38,099 nucleotides of DNA from Bacteroidales bacterium KA00251 (GCA_001552775.1 KQ959276.1:72051-110149), one strand, 5' to 3'; counted from the first letter of the stretch, positions 1-7,296 are shown. Notes: generated from the letters alone by a model not told the origin. Numbers and translations: made by a program.

Positions 1-252
1 TCGTAGTACCACAAAACCAATCAGTATCAATAGAACTGTTACAACCTGTGCTGTGACTAACTTAGAAAGTAAGTACACTCCACCCGATAGGATACCCATA
101 AGTAAGGTAAGTCGGATGATGCGAGACCATTTGATCTCGTTCCTCGGAGTTGTTTTGGACGCAACTTGTAGTGGTTCCTCTTTATCTGCAGGAACACTTG
201 CCTGTATGAAAGCTGGACTGTGCAGGTCTTTGTTCATAAGAGATCTATTCAT
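1..252 (-). CDS. Partial membrane protein of unknown function (N-terminal part)
   Basis: The minus strand is open from an ATG at 252 (a second in-frame ATG lies at 237) to the window edge, so only the first 84 residues are visible. About 40 polar residues are followed by a hydrophobic stretch (residues about 46-63, beginning IRLTLLMGILSGG) and then, after a short break, by another ending LLILIGFVVLR, which suggests at least one membrane hairpin. I do not recognise a family. Base composition matches the AT-leaning core genes, unlike the GC-rich block that begins near 586. The next minus-strand ORF upstream (405-596) points the same way across a 150-base gap filled by an inverted repeat. A plus-strand ORF over the same bases has no protein-like character and is taken as its shadow. 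Confidence 0.55.
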   Translation of the reverse strand, partial: MNRSLMNKDLHSPAFIQASVPADKEEPLQVASKTTPRNEIKWSRIIRLTLLMGILSGGVYLLSKLVTAQVVTVLLILIGFVVLR

Positions 253-258
253 ATTCGG

Positions 259-378
259 AGTCTTTTAGAGTTTTCAAGAGCAGAGCCAAGAGACTATGCG
301 ACATAAAGACAAGAGATAGAATATACTCTTGACGTATCGAGCAGAGAGACTATCTTGGCTCTTGAAGCTCAAAAGACT
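259..378. repeat. Imperfect long inverted repeat between two minus-strand ORFs
   Basis: The left arm at 259-291 begins AGTCTTTTAGAG and ends GCCAAGA. The right arm at 353-378 begins TCTTGGCTCTTGAAG and ends AAAAGACT. Reverse-complementing the right arm reproduces the left arm apart from a few small insertions, giving a stem of about 24-26 pairs with bulges and a loop of about 60 bases. There is no T-run as in a simple terminator. It could be a structured leader for the gene starting at 252, or the remains of a small inverted-repeat element. Only the pairing itself is seen directly. Confidence 0.5.
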
Positions 379-404
379 CACGAGATAGGGATAATCTACA
401 TTGT

Positions 405-596
405 CTACTCTAATGCACTCACATCGCCTATCGTGGGAAGTTGATTAGCTTCGATAAGAAGTACAACTGTTCCTGTCAGTTCTGTGTAGAGCGTGTCATA
501 CTCAGGTGTCGCAACAAATTCATCCGTAAGGTTATACTTGTCAAATAGGCTTTGTATCGCCTTGTTCCCGAGAAGTATCTGAGAGATGTCGTTCAT
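405..596 (-). pseudogene. Probable gene fragment, unknown function, cut near 590
   Basis: A 63-residue minus-strand reading frame (beginning [15 protein letters not shown], ending TIGDVSALE) has a natural, protein-like composition and lies on the AT-leaning side of a composition break. Its first codons coincide with the start of recognisable fumarate reductase coding sequence on the other strand. The simplest reading is that the true upstream part of this gene was lost when the two sequences were joined around 586-596, and that the apparent ATG is fortuitous. It could instead be an intact small protein. I do not recognise the family. It points the same way as the membrane protein gene at 1-252. 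Confidence 0.35.
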
Positions 597-1238
597 GGAG
601 ATGCTGGACTACCTCAACCACACACTGCTCGAGCGCAATGTAGAACCCATGGCGTTTGACTACGATTGCCGCGAGGGCATTTGCGGATGCTGTGGTCTCT
701 ACATCAACGGTAAGCCCCACGGCCCCCAGCCCCGCACCACCACCTGCGAGCTGCACATGCGCTTCTTCAAGGATGGCTCTACGATCACCATTGAGCCCTG
801 GCGCCAGGCGCCTTCCCCGTCATCAAGGATTTGATTGTAGACCGTAATGCCTTCGACAAGATTATGATGGCGGGGGGCTACGTTTCCGTGAATGTGGGCG
901 CCGCGCAGGATGCCAACGCCATTCCCATTGCCAAGGCCAAGGCCGATGAGTCCATCCTTGCGGCCAGCTGTATCGGCTGCGGGGCCTGCGTGGCCGCCTG
1001 CAAAAACTCTAGTGCCATGCTCTTCGTGGCCGCCAAGGTATCGCAGTATGCCCTACTCCCCCAAGGACAGCCAGAGGCCCGCATCCGCGCTAAGCGCATG
1101 GTAGCCAAAATGGACGAACTCGGATTCGGAGGGTGCACCAACACGCGCGCCTGCGAGGCCGAGTGCCCCAAGGGCATCTCCATCTCGCACATCGCACGCC
1201 TTAATCGTGAGTTCATTGTAGCCAAGCTACGGGACTAA
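586..1238 (+). pseudogene. frdB: Truncated, frameshifted fumarate reductase/succinate dehydrogenase iron-sulfur subunit
   Basis: Two overlapping frames (586-834 and 831-1238) together give a nearly complete FrdB/SdhB. It has a [2Fe-2S] plant-ferredoxin-type motif (CREGICGCC with a later TTTCEL cysteine), a [4Fe-4S]-type [13 protein letters not shown] motif, and the last cluster motif ([16 protein letters not shown]). The normal protein carries electrons from the flavoprotein subunit to the membrane quinone subunit. The first 30-40 residues of the family are absent: homology begins at MSFMEML immediately beside a composition break. Around 807-811 the frame slips; one extra G (CAGGGCGCC instead of CAGGCGCC) would restore [16 protein letters not shown]. 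No frdA or frdC neighbour is present. Truncation plus frameshift argue for a dead copy. The gene is clearly GC-richer than the core genes. Confidence 0.85.
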
Positions 1239-1286
1239 CGACTAAGCCTCTCCACCCATCGCAACTCCTTATCTCGCCTTCTAACT

Positions 1287-1335
1287 AGACCCCGGTGACG
1301 GCTTGTCGACACACGCAAAGCCATCACCGGGGTCT
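1287..1335 (+). terminator. Strong GC-rich hairpin terminator after the frdB fragment
   Basis: The arms AGACCCCGGTGACGGCTT (1287-1304) and AAGCCATCACCGGGGTCT (1318-1335) pair over 18 bases with a single G-T wobble and a 13-base loop, followed by TCCTAT. The hairpin lies about 50 bases after the frdB stop codon and about 100 bases from the convergent cupin gene, so it can serve either strand. The terminator seems to have come along with the gene fragment. Confidence 0.75.
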
Positions 1336-1432
1336 TCCTATATTCGGCACCTAGGCCACGCAAAAATTACGCCCCAGGCCTCCGATGGGCATCACCCTTC
1401 ACCGTCCAGAGACACCGCCTTATAATCCCCCG

Positions 1433-1762
1433 CTACTGCCCCCTAAACATGGCAAGAACCATCTTAAAAGGCTCTACACACGAGAGCGCATGGGGTACGT
1501 TGGCCGGCATTATCAGCATCTCGCCCTGCGATACCTCGTGGGGTTCCCCTCCAATGGTGATGGTTGCACGACCTTCTAGAATCTGCACTACGGCATCAAA
1601 AGGTGCTGAATGCTCGCTGAGCCCCTGGCCAGCATCAAAGGCAAACACCGTGAGCGTGCCCGCCGAATTGCGCAGTACCTCGCTACTGACTATCCCCTCA
1701 CGACTATACTCCACCCGCTCGAGGAGCTTGAATTGCTTTACTTCTTTCTTGGCTTTTTCCAT
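1433..1762 (-). CDS. Small single-domain cupin protein
   Basis: A 109-residue protein made almost entirely of one cupin barrel. The first cupin motif region is around residues 45-65 (GLSEHSAPFDAVVQILEG), with a following strand TITIGGEPHEV. The second motif region is MLIMPANVPHAL, with the conserved Pro and His. The first motif keeps one histidine where metal-binding cupins have two, so metal binding is uncertain. Such proteins bind small ligands or metals, and the substrate cannot be read from sequence. It starts 11 bases after the methyltransferase stop on the same strand, so the two are probably co-transcribed. It lies in the GC-rich block and ends about 100 bases from the terminator hairpin at 1287-1335. 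Confidence 0.8.
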   Translation of the reverse strand: MEKAKKEVKQFKLLERVEYSREGIVSSEVLRNSAGTLTVFAFDAGQGLSEHSAPFDAVVQILEGRATITIGGEPHEVSQGEMLIMPANVPHALSCVEPFKMVLAMFRGQ

Positions 1763-1773
1763 TGCATTATACT

Positions 1774-2544
1774 CTAATTGTTAACTGGTTTACGCGCAAT
1801 TATAGATATTGCATCCATATGATCCAAATGCTTACGGAAGACCCGGCGCATCTGCATCACCCTGCCACGTAGCTTGGGGTTGAACAGCATACGGAAAAAC
1901 ATAACCACCACCCGCGGCAACCCCTCATCGGCAATGAGCCGACGGCGCTCCAATAGATGCATGGGCTTATTCTCTATGCCCACAATCTCGAACCCCTGCT
2001 GCGTAAGAATTTCTGACCACCCCTGCGCGGTGTAGGGCGTGGCATTCACCTGGATAGCATCCGCCAAATCGCGACGCACCTCGTGCTTCACCTCATCGGG
2101 CAAGCTATCTGGATAGAGCCCCACCTCATGGATACCGTAGAGCCCTCCAGGCTTCAATATACGGAAGGCCTCGGCCACGATAGCCCGCTTCCGCCCAATG
2201 GGCAACATCGTGAGCATCGCCTCACCGTAGACCTTGTCGGCACAACCATCGGGCAGACCCGTCTGTGACGCATCGGCAATCACCTGGCGCACCTCACGGG
2301 GCGCTATGCGCTCACGAAATAGCTTGGCCACCTCCCGATTAATCTCTACGGCCGTGTACGACTTGGGGTGCTTTGCCAATGTCAACTGGGCCGTTAATCC
2401 CAGCCCGGGGGCAAACTCCACGATGTCGTCGGTCGGCTGTATGGCCAGCTGGCTCACCATCCAGCGCGTAAGCTCTAGGCCACCAGGGCGCAACACACGC
2501 TTACCGAGTTTCGCCAACACCCAATGTCCCTGAGCCATATTCAT
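1774..2544 (-). CDS. Class I SAM-dependent methyltransferase
   Basis: The protein has a Rossmann methyltransferase core: motif I VEFAPGLGLTA, an acidic residue after the next strand (YTAVEINRE), and the post-core signature AFRILKPGGLYGIHEVG. The C-terminal part is basic and ends in RMRRVFRKH-type sequence. It most resembles UbiE/ArsM-like small-molecule methyltransferases, but the substrate is not identifiable. I prefer the ATG at 2544 (MNMAQGHWVLAKLGK), which starts at the conserved part; the frame extends to an ATG at 2571 that adds nine charged residues. It heads a two-gene unit with the cupin gene 11 bases downstream. GC content is high as in the rest of the 586-2600 block, unlike all genes to its right up to the tRNA. 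Confidence 0.8.
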   Translation of the reverse strand: MNMAQGHWVLAKLGKRVLRPGGLELTRWMVSQLAIQPTDDIVEFAPGLGLTAQLTLAKHPKSYTAVEINREVAKLFRERIAPREVRQVIADASQTGLPDGCADKVYGEAMLTMLPIGRKRAIVAEAFRILKPGGLYGIHEVGLYPDSLPDEVKHEVRRDLADAIQVNATPYTAQGWSEILTQQGFEIVGIENKPMHLLERRRLIADEGLPRVVVMFFRMLFNPKLRGRVMQMRRVFRKHLDHMDAISIIARKPVNN

Positions 2545-2662
2545 TTTCTCTTCTACTCGCATGACTCGCAAAATGTTTAGTTAGTACCCTCCTTTTGATG
2601 CATCGCCACCCGTTAAGGAGAGGAGCTAGCCTTTGTCGGTTGGCACGGTTTTCTGTTTCTTG

Positions 2663-3115
2663 ATGGTAAAGGTACAAAATTATTGCTGTCCGGTAAAACT
2701 TTCATTTGGCAAGCATGCCGATAGAATAAAGAAAGAGCTTTTATTGGAAGAGAATATGTGTGCTGTAACTTGTAGTGGTACAATTGGAAAAGTAATGATT
2801 GTGCCTAAACATTGGCAAGGTTGGACATTAAATCAACATGTAATGAGAATTATTCCGCGAAACAAAAGCATGGCAGGCTATATATATGCTTGGTTGTCCA
2901 CAGACTATGCTTTACCTTTAATTGTGCGACACACTTATGGAGCTGTTGTTGACGAAATAGATGACAAACAACTTGCAGAAGTTTCCATTCCATTGCTTCA
3001 AGATGAAGCAATACAGCAACGCATCAACGACCTTGTGCTGCAAGCCAATGAGCTCCGCTATCAAGCCTATCTGAAGGAGCAGGAGGCAATCAAAAAAATG
3101 GAAAGTATTTTATAA
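2663..3115 (+). pseudogene. hsdS: Type I restriction specificity subunit (HsdS) fragment
   Basis: The frame contains the end of a target-recognition domain (CAVTCSGTIGKVMIVPKHW, TLNQHVMRIIPR, then YGAVVDEIDDKQLAEVSIP) followed by a short coiled-coil conserved region (NDLVLQANELRYQAYLKEQ). This is the layout of S subunits that choose the DNA target of type I restriction-modification enzymes. Only about 150 residues are present against about 400 in a full two-domain subunit. The frame is open upstream to a TTG at 2633, but recognisable homology begins only near 2700, shortly after the composition change from the GC-rich block. No hsdM or hsdR is in the window. I judge it a 5'-truncated remnant. 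Confidence 0.65.
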
Positions 3116-3127
3116 ACATCATATATT

Positions 3128-3433
3128 ATGGCTCATAATCCAAAACTCAATGTATATATAATTGGTCTTAAGCCTAAAAAGCAAGATGAAATCAAAACCT
3201 TTAGAGATTTCTTAAAGGAAAAATATTCATCTCGGACTGATTTGTCTGATGACGCTCTTATGGGATATCTTTTTGAATCCTTCATTAATGGTGTGGGACA
3301 AGACACATTTCATAAGGATGACAAGAGTAAAAAAGTAATAGGCATTGACGACAGTAGCATGTTGCCAATGAAGTTATATTCTGCCCAATGGATGCTGGAT
3401 GGAGTAATAGAGGAGGTAAATATGGTATCTTAA
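3128..3433 (+). CDS. Hypothetical protein between two specificity-subunit remnants
   Basis: A 101-residue frame beginning MAHNPKLNVYIIGLKPKK that starts 12 bases after the preceding specificity fragment. It is polar and probably mixed alpha/beta, with no signal peptide or membrane segment, and I do not recognise it. After its TAA at 3431-3433 the same frame stays open straight into the next specificity-type sequence (3434-3841). The TAA may therefore be a nonsense mutation in a longer protein, or simply the boundary of two genes. Composition is AT-rich like its neighbours. Its position between S-subunit pieces suggests an accessory role in a former restriction system; that is inference only. 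Confidence 0.5.
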   Translation: MAHNPKLNVYIIGLKPKKQDEIKTFRDFLKEKYSSRTDLSDDALMGYLFESFINGVGQDTFHKDDKSKKVIGIDDSSMLPMKLYSAQWMLDGVIEEVNMVS

Positions 3434-3490
3434 GAGAGTATCAAGATACAGAAAAAAACAGAGGAGAAGACTAAAATAAAACCTTTCTTT

Positions 3491-3958
3491 ATGGAAGATA
3501 TACTTCATATTGCTAATGGGGTAAGGCTTACCAAGGCTGATATGGCAATAGGTAACCGCCCTTTTGTTGGAGCTTCTGAAGTGTGCAATGGTATTACAGA
3601 GTTTGTAGACAATACTAATGCCAGCATCGACGAAGAGGTTTTGGGCGTGAATTACAACGGTAGTGTTGGATTTTCGTTCTATCATCCCTACGAAGCCCTC
3701 TTCTCTGACGATGTGAAGCGTGTACGCTGGAAAGACGAAAACGCCAACAACAAGTATACGCTCCTTTACCTCTCCACCGCCATTGCTCAGCAACGCAGTA
3801 AATATGCCTACGGCTACAAGTTTAACGCCCAACGTATGAAGTGACAAATCATCATGCTCCCCTCCCAAGCAGACGGTATGCCCGACTATGCTTACAAGGA
3901 GCAAACTATGCGTGTGATGGAGTATGATGTGTTGAAAAACTATCTAATGTCAAAATAA
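3491..3958 (+). pseudogene. Restriction specificity subunit-like gene with an in-frame stop
   Basis: The protein reads MEDILHIANGVRLTKADM, then RPFVGASEVCNGITEFV, LGVNYNGSVGFSFYHPYEAL, and finally KYAYGYKFNAQRMK. This is a characteristic S-subunit target-recognition domain of Bacteroidota and Firmicutes restriction systems. A TGA at 3842-3844 interrupts it, but the same frame continues with QIIMLPSQADGMPDYAY to a natural stop at 3956-3958, matching the usual family ending. A CGA or AGA arginine codon mutated to TGA would explain this. The upstream frame is open back to the TAA at 3431, so the true start could lie slightly earlier than the ATG used here. The next gene starts 2 bases after the end, consistent with a former operon. 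Confidence 0.7.
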
Positions 3959-3960
3959 TT

Positions 3961-4317
3961 ATGCCCTTCTCATTTGACCTAAATTCTCAAGGTTATCTCA
4001 AGAAGAGAGAAAGTTTTGATCTCGAGTATAAGCAGAATTTTCAATTAGGAGACAATTTGCTTAAATACATCAAGACTATGGTTGGTATGGCTAATAATAG
4101 AGGAGGGGAAATTGTGTTTGGAATAAAGGATTCTCTTCATATTCCTTTAGGGATGACAAATAATAAGTTTATCTCTACAGACCCCAAGACCATTGATGCT
4201 AAAATCAGAGAATATTTTGAACCAAGCTTAAAGTGGGAAGCCAAAGAAATAGAATTTGAGGGTAAAACATTTGGTCTTATTTCTGTCAGAGAAGCACAAG
4301 AAAAACCAGTTTTGTAA
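3961..4317 (+). pseudogene. Truncated AlbA_2 (Schlafen-type) ATP-binding domain protein
   Basis: The 118 residues contain the AlbA_2 hallmark: an early ESFDLEYKQNF motif, then MVGMANNRGGEIVFGIKD, and a strand pair ending EGKTFGLISV. Full members are normally two to five times longer, with a C-terminal winged-helix or other domain. Here the frame stops at EAQEKPVL, and the following 90 bases show no clear continuation in any frame, only low-complexity AT-rich sequence. These proteins occur in mobile and defence loci and are often annotated as ATP-binding or putative transcriptional regulators. It begins 2 bases after the specificity remnant. I read it as a 3'-truncated gene; a genuine single-domain protein is the alternative. 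Confidence 0.6.
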
Positions 4318-4410
4318 ATTAACGATTCTATAAACGGCGTTATGGTTACAATTATAGCAATCCAAAGTCAGATAGAACCTTTCTCATTCATTGCTTTTTT
4401 GCTATAATGA

Positions 4411-5121
4411 TTAGTGATATTTCGAATAATGATTTATGTATGAAATTATTATATCTGGGTTTAGATAGGTGCGTCTTTTAAACTCTTTATACTCTTCACT
4501 TGCCACATTGTTATCATACATCGCATATTTTGCCCAATCGTATAGTTGCCATCCCAAACCCCTATTTATCGTTATGAGATCAATACTTTTTTCAAAGTAC
4601 GGTTTCCCATATCGCTTATCAGCATATAGCAACAATCTATCAATCAGTCCAAAGAGATTTAGACCCTCATAATCAACGATGTGAGCTAATTCGTGACCAA
4701 CAATACCTACCGCAGCATTCCAAGGAATAGAATCGAATGGGATACCATCAAAGTTTTTGTTCTTATTGATCAAAACCCTATAAGTTCTTGGAAATAAAAA
4801 TCGTGATGGACGAGAAGCCATAGTTGTTTTTTCATTTGAGTACTCAAATATAATGTGAGTTGACTTAAGTTCAGGATAATATGAGAGAGCTGTGATGAGT
4901 ATGTCTGTATAGTCATCAAGTAATTCTTTGTTTTCACCATAAATCATCACCAAGCTGTCAACTTGTTTTTGCGAAGGTCGAGGTAAATACCGTCTGCCAA
5001 TCGAACTACAGATTTGCTCATATGCAGGCAATATTGCAACCTTTCTCGTAACACATGATGGAAAAAAATAGGATAAAACAAATGAGAGCAAAAGTGCAAG
5101 AAATAAAGTTGCTTTCTTCAT
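4411..5121 (-). CDS. Putative lipoprotein with an HExxH metallopeptidase motif
   Basis: This 236-residue protein begins with a lipoprotein signal (basic MKK, hydrophobic core, FPSC with the lipidation cysteine at residue 23), so it should be anchored in an envelope membrane. At residues 143-147 it has HELAH within GIVGHELAHIVDYEG, the zinc-binding helix of many metallopeptidases. A glutamate or aspartate third ligand could come from the following residues or the region 163-190, but I cannot assign it. The substrate is unknown. It lies alone on the minus strand between remnants of plus-strand defence genes and appears intact. It is AT-rich, so it may have arrived with the island. A weak -7-like element (TACCTTTA, minus strand) lies about 22 bases upstream of the start. 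Confidence 0.7.
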   Translation of the reverse strand: MKKATLFLALLLSFVLSYFFPSCVTRKVAILPAYEQICSSIGRRYLPRPSQKQVDSLVMIYGENKELLDDYTDILITALSYYPELKSTHIIFEYSNEKTTMASRPSRFLFPRTYRVLINKNKNFDGIPFDSIPWNAAVGIVGHELAHIVDYEGLNLFGLIDRLLLYADKRYGKPYFEKSIDLITINRGLGWQLYDWAKYAMYDNNVASEEYKEFKRRTYLNPDIIISYINHYSKYH

Positions 5122-5344
5122 AGTAAAGATACTTCTTGCTCGTAAAGGTACTCCCTTTTAATCAGATAGGCAATATCTACAAATTTGTATTTTTTGTACA
5201 GGATAAGTGTTTATACCATAATCGGACATGAATAGAATGAGGAAATATTCCTACATACCCAACTTGCATTGAAACTCATATTTCTCCTTAGAAAAGATCG
5301 CACTTGAAGTCGCTGCGTCTGAGTTTATCTTTTAGGAAATTGCG

Positions 5345-5352
5345 TACATTTG
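5345..5352 (+). promoter_or_regulatory. Bacteroidota -7 promoter element (TACATTTG)
   Basis: TACATTTG is an exact match to the TAnnTTTG consensus of the primary sigma factor in Bacteroidota, 33 bases ahead of the ATG of the HTH remnant. A T-rich stretch about 20 bases upstream could serve as the -33 element. With the HTH gene broken, this promoter would drive mod and res directly. Confidence 0.5.
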
Positions 5353-5384
5353 TGGTCAACAATATTAAGATAAATAATCATTCA

Positions 5385-5590
5385 ATGGAAAAAAAGGAAG
5401 GGCATAACAAACTTGTTGTGGAACATTTGAAAAAAGCAAGGCTCTACCCAAACATGGCTCGCCAAGGAGTTGGGTATGAGCTTCTGCTTCACCAACACCT
5501 ACGTTTGCAACCGCAAACAATCCAACCTTGCGACCATCTTCAAAGTGGCAGACTTGCTCGGTGTTTCACCCAAAAGAATTAGTAAAATAG
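5385..5590 (+). pseudogene. XRE-type helix-turn-helix regulator broken by two +1 A-tract frameshifts
   Basis: Three consecutive frames assemble into one small DNA-binding protein. Frame one gives MEKKEGHNKLVVEHLKK. Frame two gives QGSTQTWLAKELGMSFCF, then NRKQSNLATIFKVADLLG. Frame three ends PKELVK followed by TAG at 5588-5590. Removing one A from the A6 run at 5430-5435 and one A from the A4 run near 5571-5574 restores a continuous protein of about 68 residues, ending 5 bases before the mod start. Small regulators of this kind typically control the adjacent restriction-modification genes. Because both lesions are +1 in homopolymers they could be decay, slipped-strand variation or read errors. 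As written, the middle frame runs in frame into mod from TTG 5470. Confidence 0.7.
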
Positions 5591-5595
5591 GAATT

Positions 5596-7296
5596 ATGGG
5601 AAAATCAAAATATAGTCATTTCTCACGAGAACAATTAGAAGCAAAGTTAGAAAAATTAGAACGAGAACGCTACGGATTGGTTTGGGAAGACAAAGAAGAG
5701 AACGTTGCTAAACAGTGCGAAACGGAATTACCAGTACTGATAGAAGATGTTACTCGTGAAATTGTATGCGACCCTGAAAAACCTTACAATTTTATCATCG
5801 AAGGAGATAACTATCATTCGCTATATACACTCAATTTTACTCACAAAAAGAAAATTGATGTAATTTATATTGATCCACCGTATAATACGGGAAATAAGAG
5901 CTGGAAGTACAATAACAATTATGTTGATAAAGAAGATAATTATCGACATAGTAAATGGCTTTCATTTATGAGTAAAAGATTGAGGTTAGCGAGACAATTA
6001 TTATCAAATCGCGGCATTCTTATTTGTGCTATTGATGATAATGAATTTGCAGGATTAAAGCTCTTGTGTGATATGATATTTAAAGAACAAAATAGGTTAG
6101 GAACTTTAGTTGTCGTTCACAATCCCAGAGGTAGAAATGACGACAAGTTTTTTGCTTCTCAGCATGAGTATCTCCTTGTATATGCAAAAAACATAGACAA
6201 TGCTAATATTGCAGATTTTAATTTAGAAGAAAAAGATAAAACGCAATATAACAAGAATGACGGTATATCATTTTACGCAGAAACTTCTTTTATTAGGACT
6301 GGCAATAACTCAAAAAGGAGCGAACGACCAAATCTTTATTATCCAATATTTTTTAATGAAGAAACAAATAAACTATCTCTAACAAAACATAATTCTCAGT
6401 GGGAAGAATTATTGCCATTGGATAGTAAAGGAGAAGAGAAATGTTGGAGATGGGGAAAAGAAACCTTTTTACAATTAAAAGATACCGAATTGTTTGTAAA
6501 AAAAGTAAATGGAAAAAATCGGATTTATAAAAAAAGAAGATTAAAGGAAGAAACAGGAAAACGTCCAAAAACAGTGTGGTATGATGCGAAATATGATGCT
6601 TCTAGCAATGGTATAATGTTATTAAAAAAAATATTTGGAACAGATAACTCGTTTAATTATCCAAAATCATTATTCGCTGTAAAAGATATTATTCAAATAA
6701 CATCGAAACCTAACTCCCTCATTCTCGACTTCTTTGCTGGCAGTGGAACCACTGGACATGCAGTAATGGAATTAAACAAAGAGGATGGTGGAAATCGTCA
6801 ATTCATACTTTGTACGAACAATGAAAACAATATTTGTGAAGAAGTTACATTTCCTCGTATAAAGAAGGTGATAGAAGGTTATGCAGACAAGGGTGGGATG
6901 CCTGCCAATGTAAAATATTTTAGGCAAAGTTTTGTGCCAAATGTTGCATCTGACAAAGATAAACGAGAATTAGTAAACCGAAGTACAGAACTACTCTGTA
7001 TGGCTGAAAATACATTTGAAATGTGTGTGAAACGAAATTCAAAAAGCGATTTTGCAATTTTTAAAAATGCCACAAAACAAACAGCTATTATTTACGATGA
7101 GGAAAGCATTAAGAAGTGCGTGAAGAAATTAAATGAAAAACAAGAAGAGTTAGACACGGTAATATATGTTTTCAGTTATGACCACACATACGAGGCTGAC
7201 GATTTTGAAAATCTTAATATCAGTTTTACAGTAAAACCTATACCGGAAGCTATATTGAATGTTTATCGTAAAATATCAAAAATGTACAAGAAATGA
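5596..7296 (+). CDS. mod: Type III restriction-modification DNA methyltransferase (Mod)
   Basis: Mod recognises the target sequence and methylates adenine; with Res it forms the restriction complex. From the ATG at 5596 the 566-residue protein has a Lys/Glu-rich N-terminal helix, the catalytic motif DPPYNTG at about 93-99, NPRGR and a variable central region (target recognition), then the SAM-binding motif LDFFAGSGTTG near 377-387. The order DPPY before FxGxG is that of beta-class N6-adenine methyltransferases such as type III Mods. The frame is open upstream to TTG 5470, but that part belongs to the broken HTH gene, whose restored stop is at 5590, so 5596 is the better start. Its stop overlaps the res start by four bases (ATGA). 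GC is very low compared with core genes, indicating transfer. Confidence 0.9.
   Translation: MGKSKYSHFSREQLEAKLEKLERERYGLVWEDKEENVAKQCETELPVLIEDVTREIVCDPEKPYNFIIEGDNYHSLYTLNFTHKKKIDVIYIDPPYNTGNKSWKYNNNYVDKEDNYRHSKWLSFMSKRLRLARQLLSNRGILICAIDDNEFAGLKLLCDMIFKEQNRLGTLVVVHNPRGRNDDKFFASQHEYLLVYAKNIDNANIADFNLEEKDKTQYNKNDGISFYAETSFIRTGNNSKRSERPNLYYPIFFNEETNKLSLTKHNSQWEELLPLDSKGEEKCWRWGKETFLQLKDTELFVKKVNGKNRIYKKRRLKEETGKRPKTVWYDAKYDASSNGIMLLKKIFGTDNSFNYPKSLFAVKDIIQITSKPNSLILDFFAGSGTTGHAVMELNKEDGGNRQFILCTNNENNICEEVTFPRIKKVIEGYADKGGMPANVKYFRQSFVPNVASDKDKRELVNRSTELLCMAENTFEMCVKRNSKSDFAIFKNATKQTAIIYDEESIKKCVKKLNEKQEELDTVIYVFSYDHTYEADDFENLNISFTVKPIPEAILNVYRKISKMYKK

Noticed and set aside
53-268. A plus-strand 71-residue ORF at the left edge
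   Set aside because: The minus strand over the same bases encodes a more natural membrane protein start; the plus ORF has no family features.
541-1225. Minus-strand ORFs opposite frdB
   Set aside because: Shadows of high-GC coding sequence; the plus strand carries all iron-sulfur cysteine motifs.
2600-2660. A duplicate of the tRNA-Ser 3' end as the left attachment site of an island
   Set aside because: Only a short purine-rich similarity (GGAGAGGAG) is present; too weak to call a direct repeat.
3374-3904. A 176-residue minus-strand ORF
   Set aside because: It lies opposite the specificity-subunit remnant whose family motifs are clear on the plus strand; the minus-strand protein has no coherent features.
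5596-7296. Phase-variable simple-sequence repeats within mod, as in pathogen phasevarions
   Set aside because: I looked for tandem tetra- or pentanucleotide repeats and saw none; only short A runs are present inside mod.
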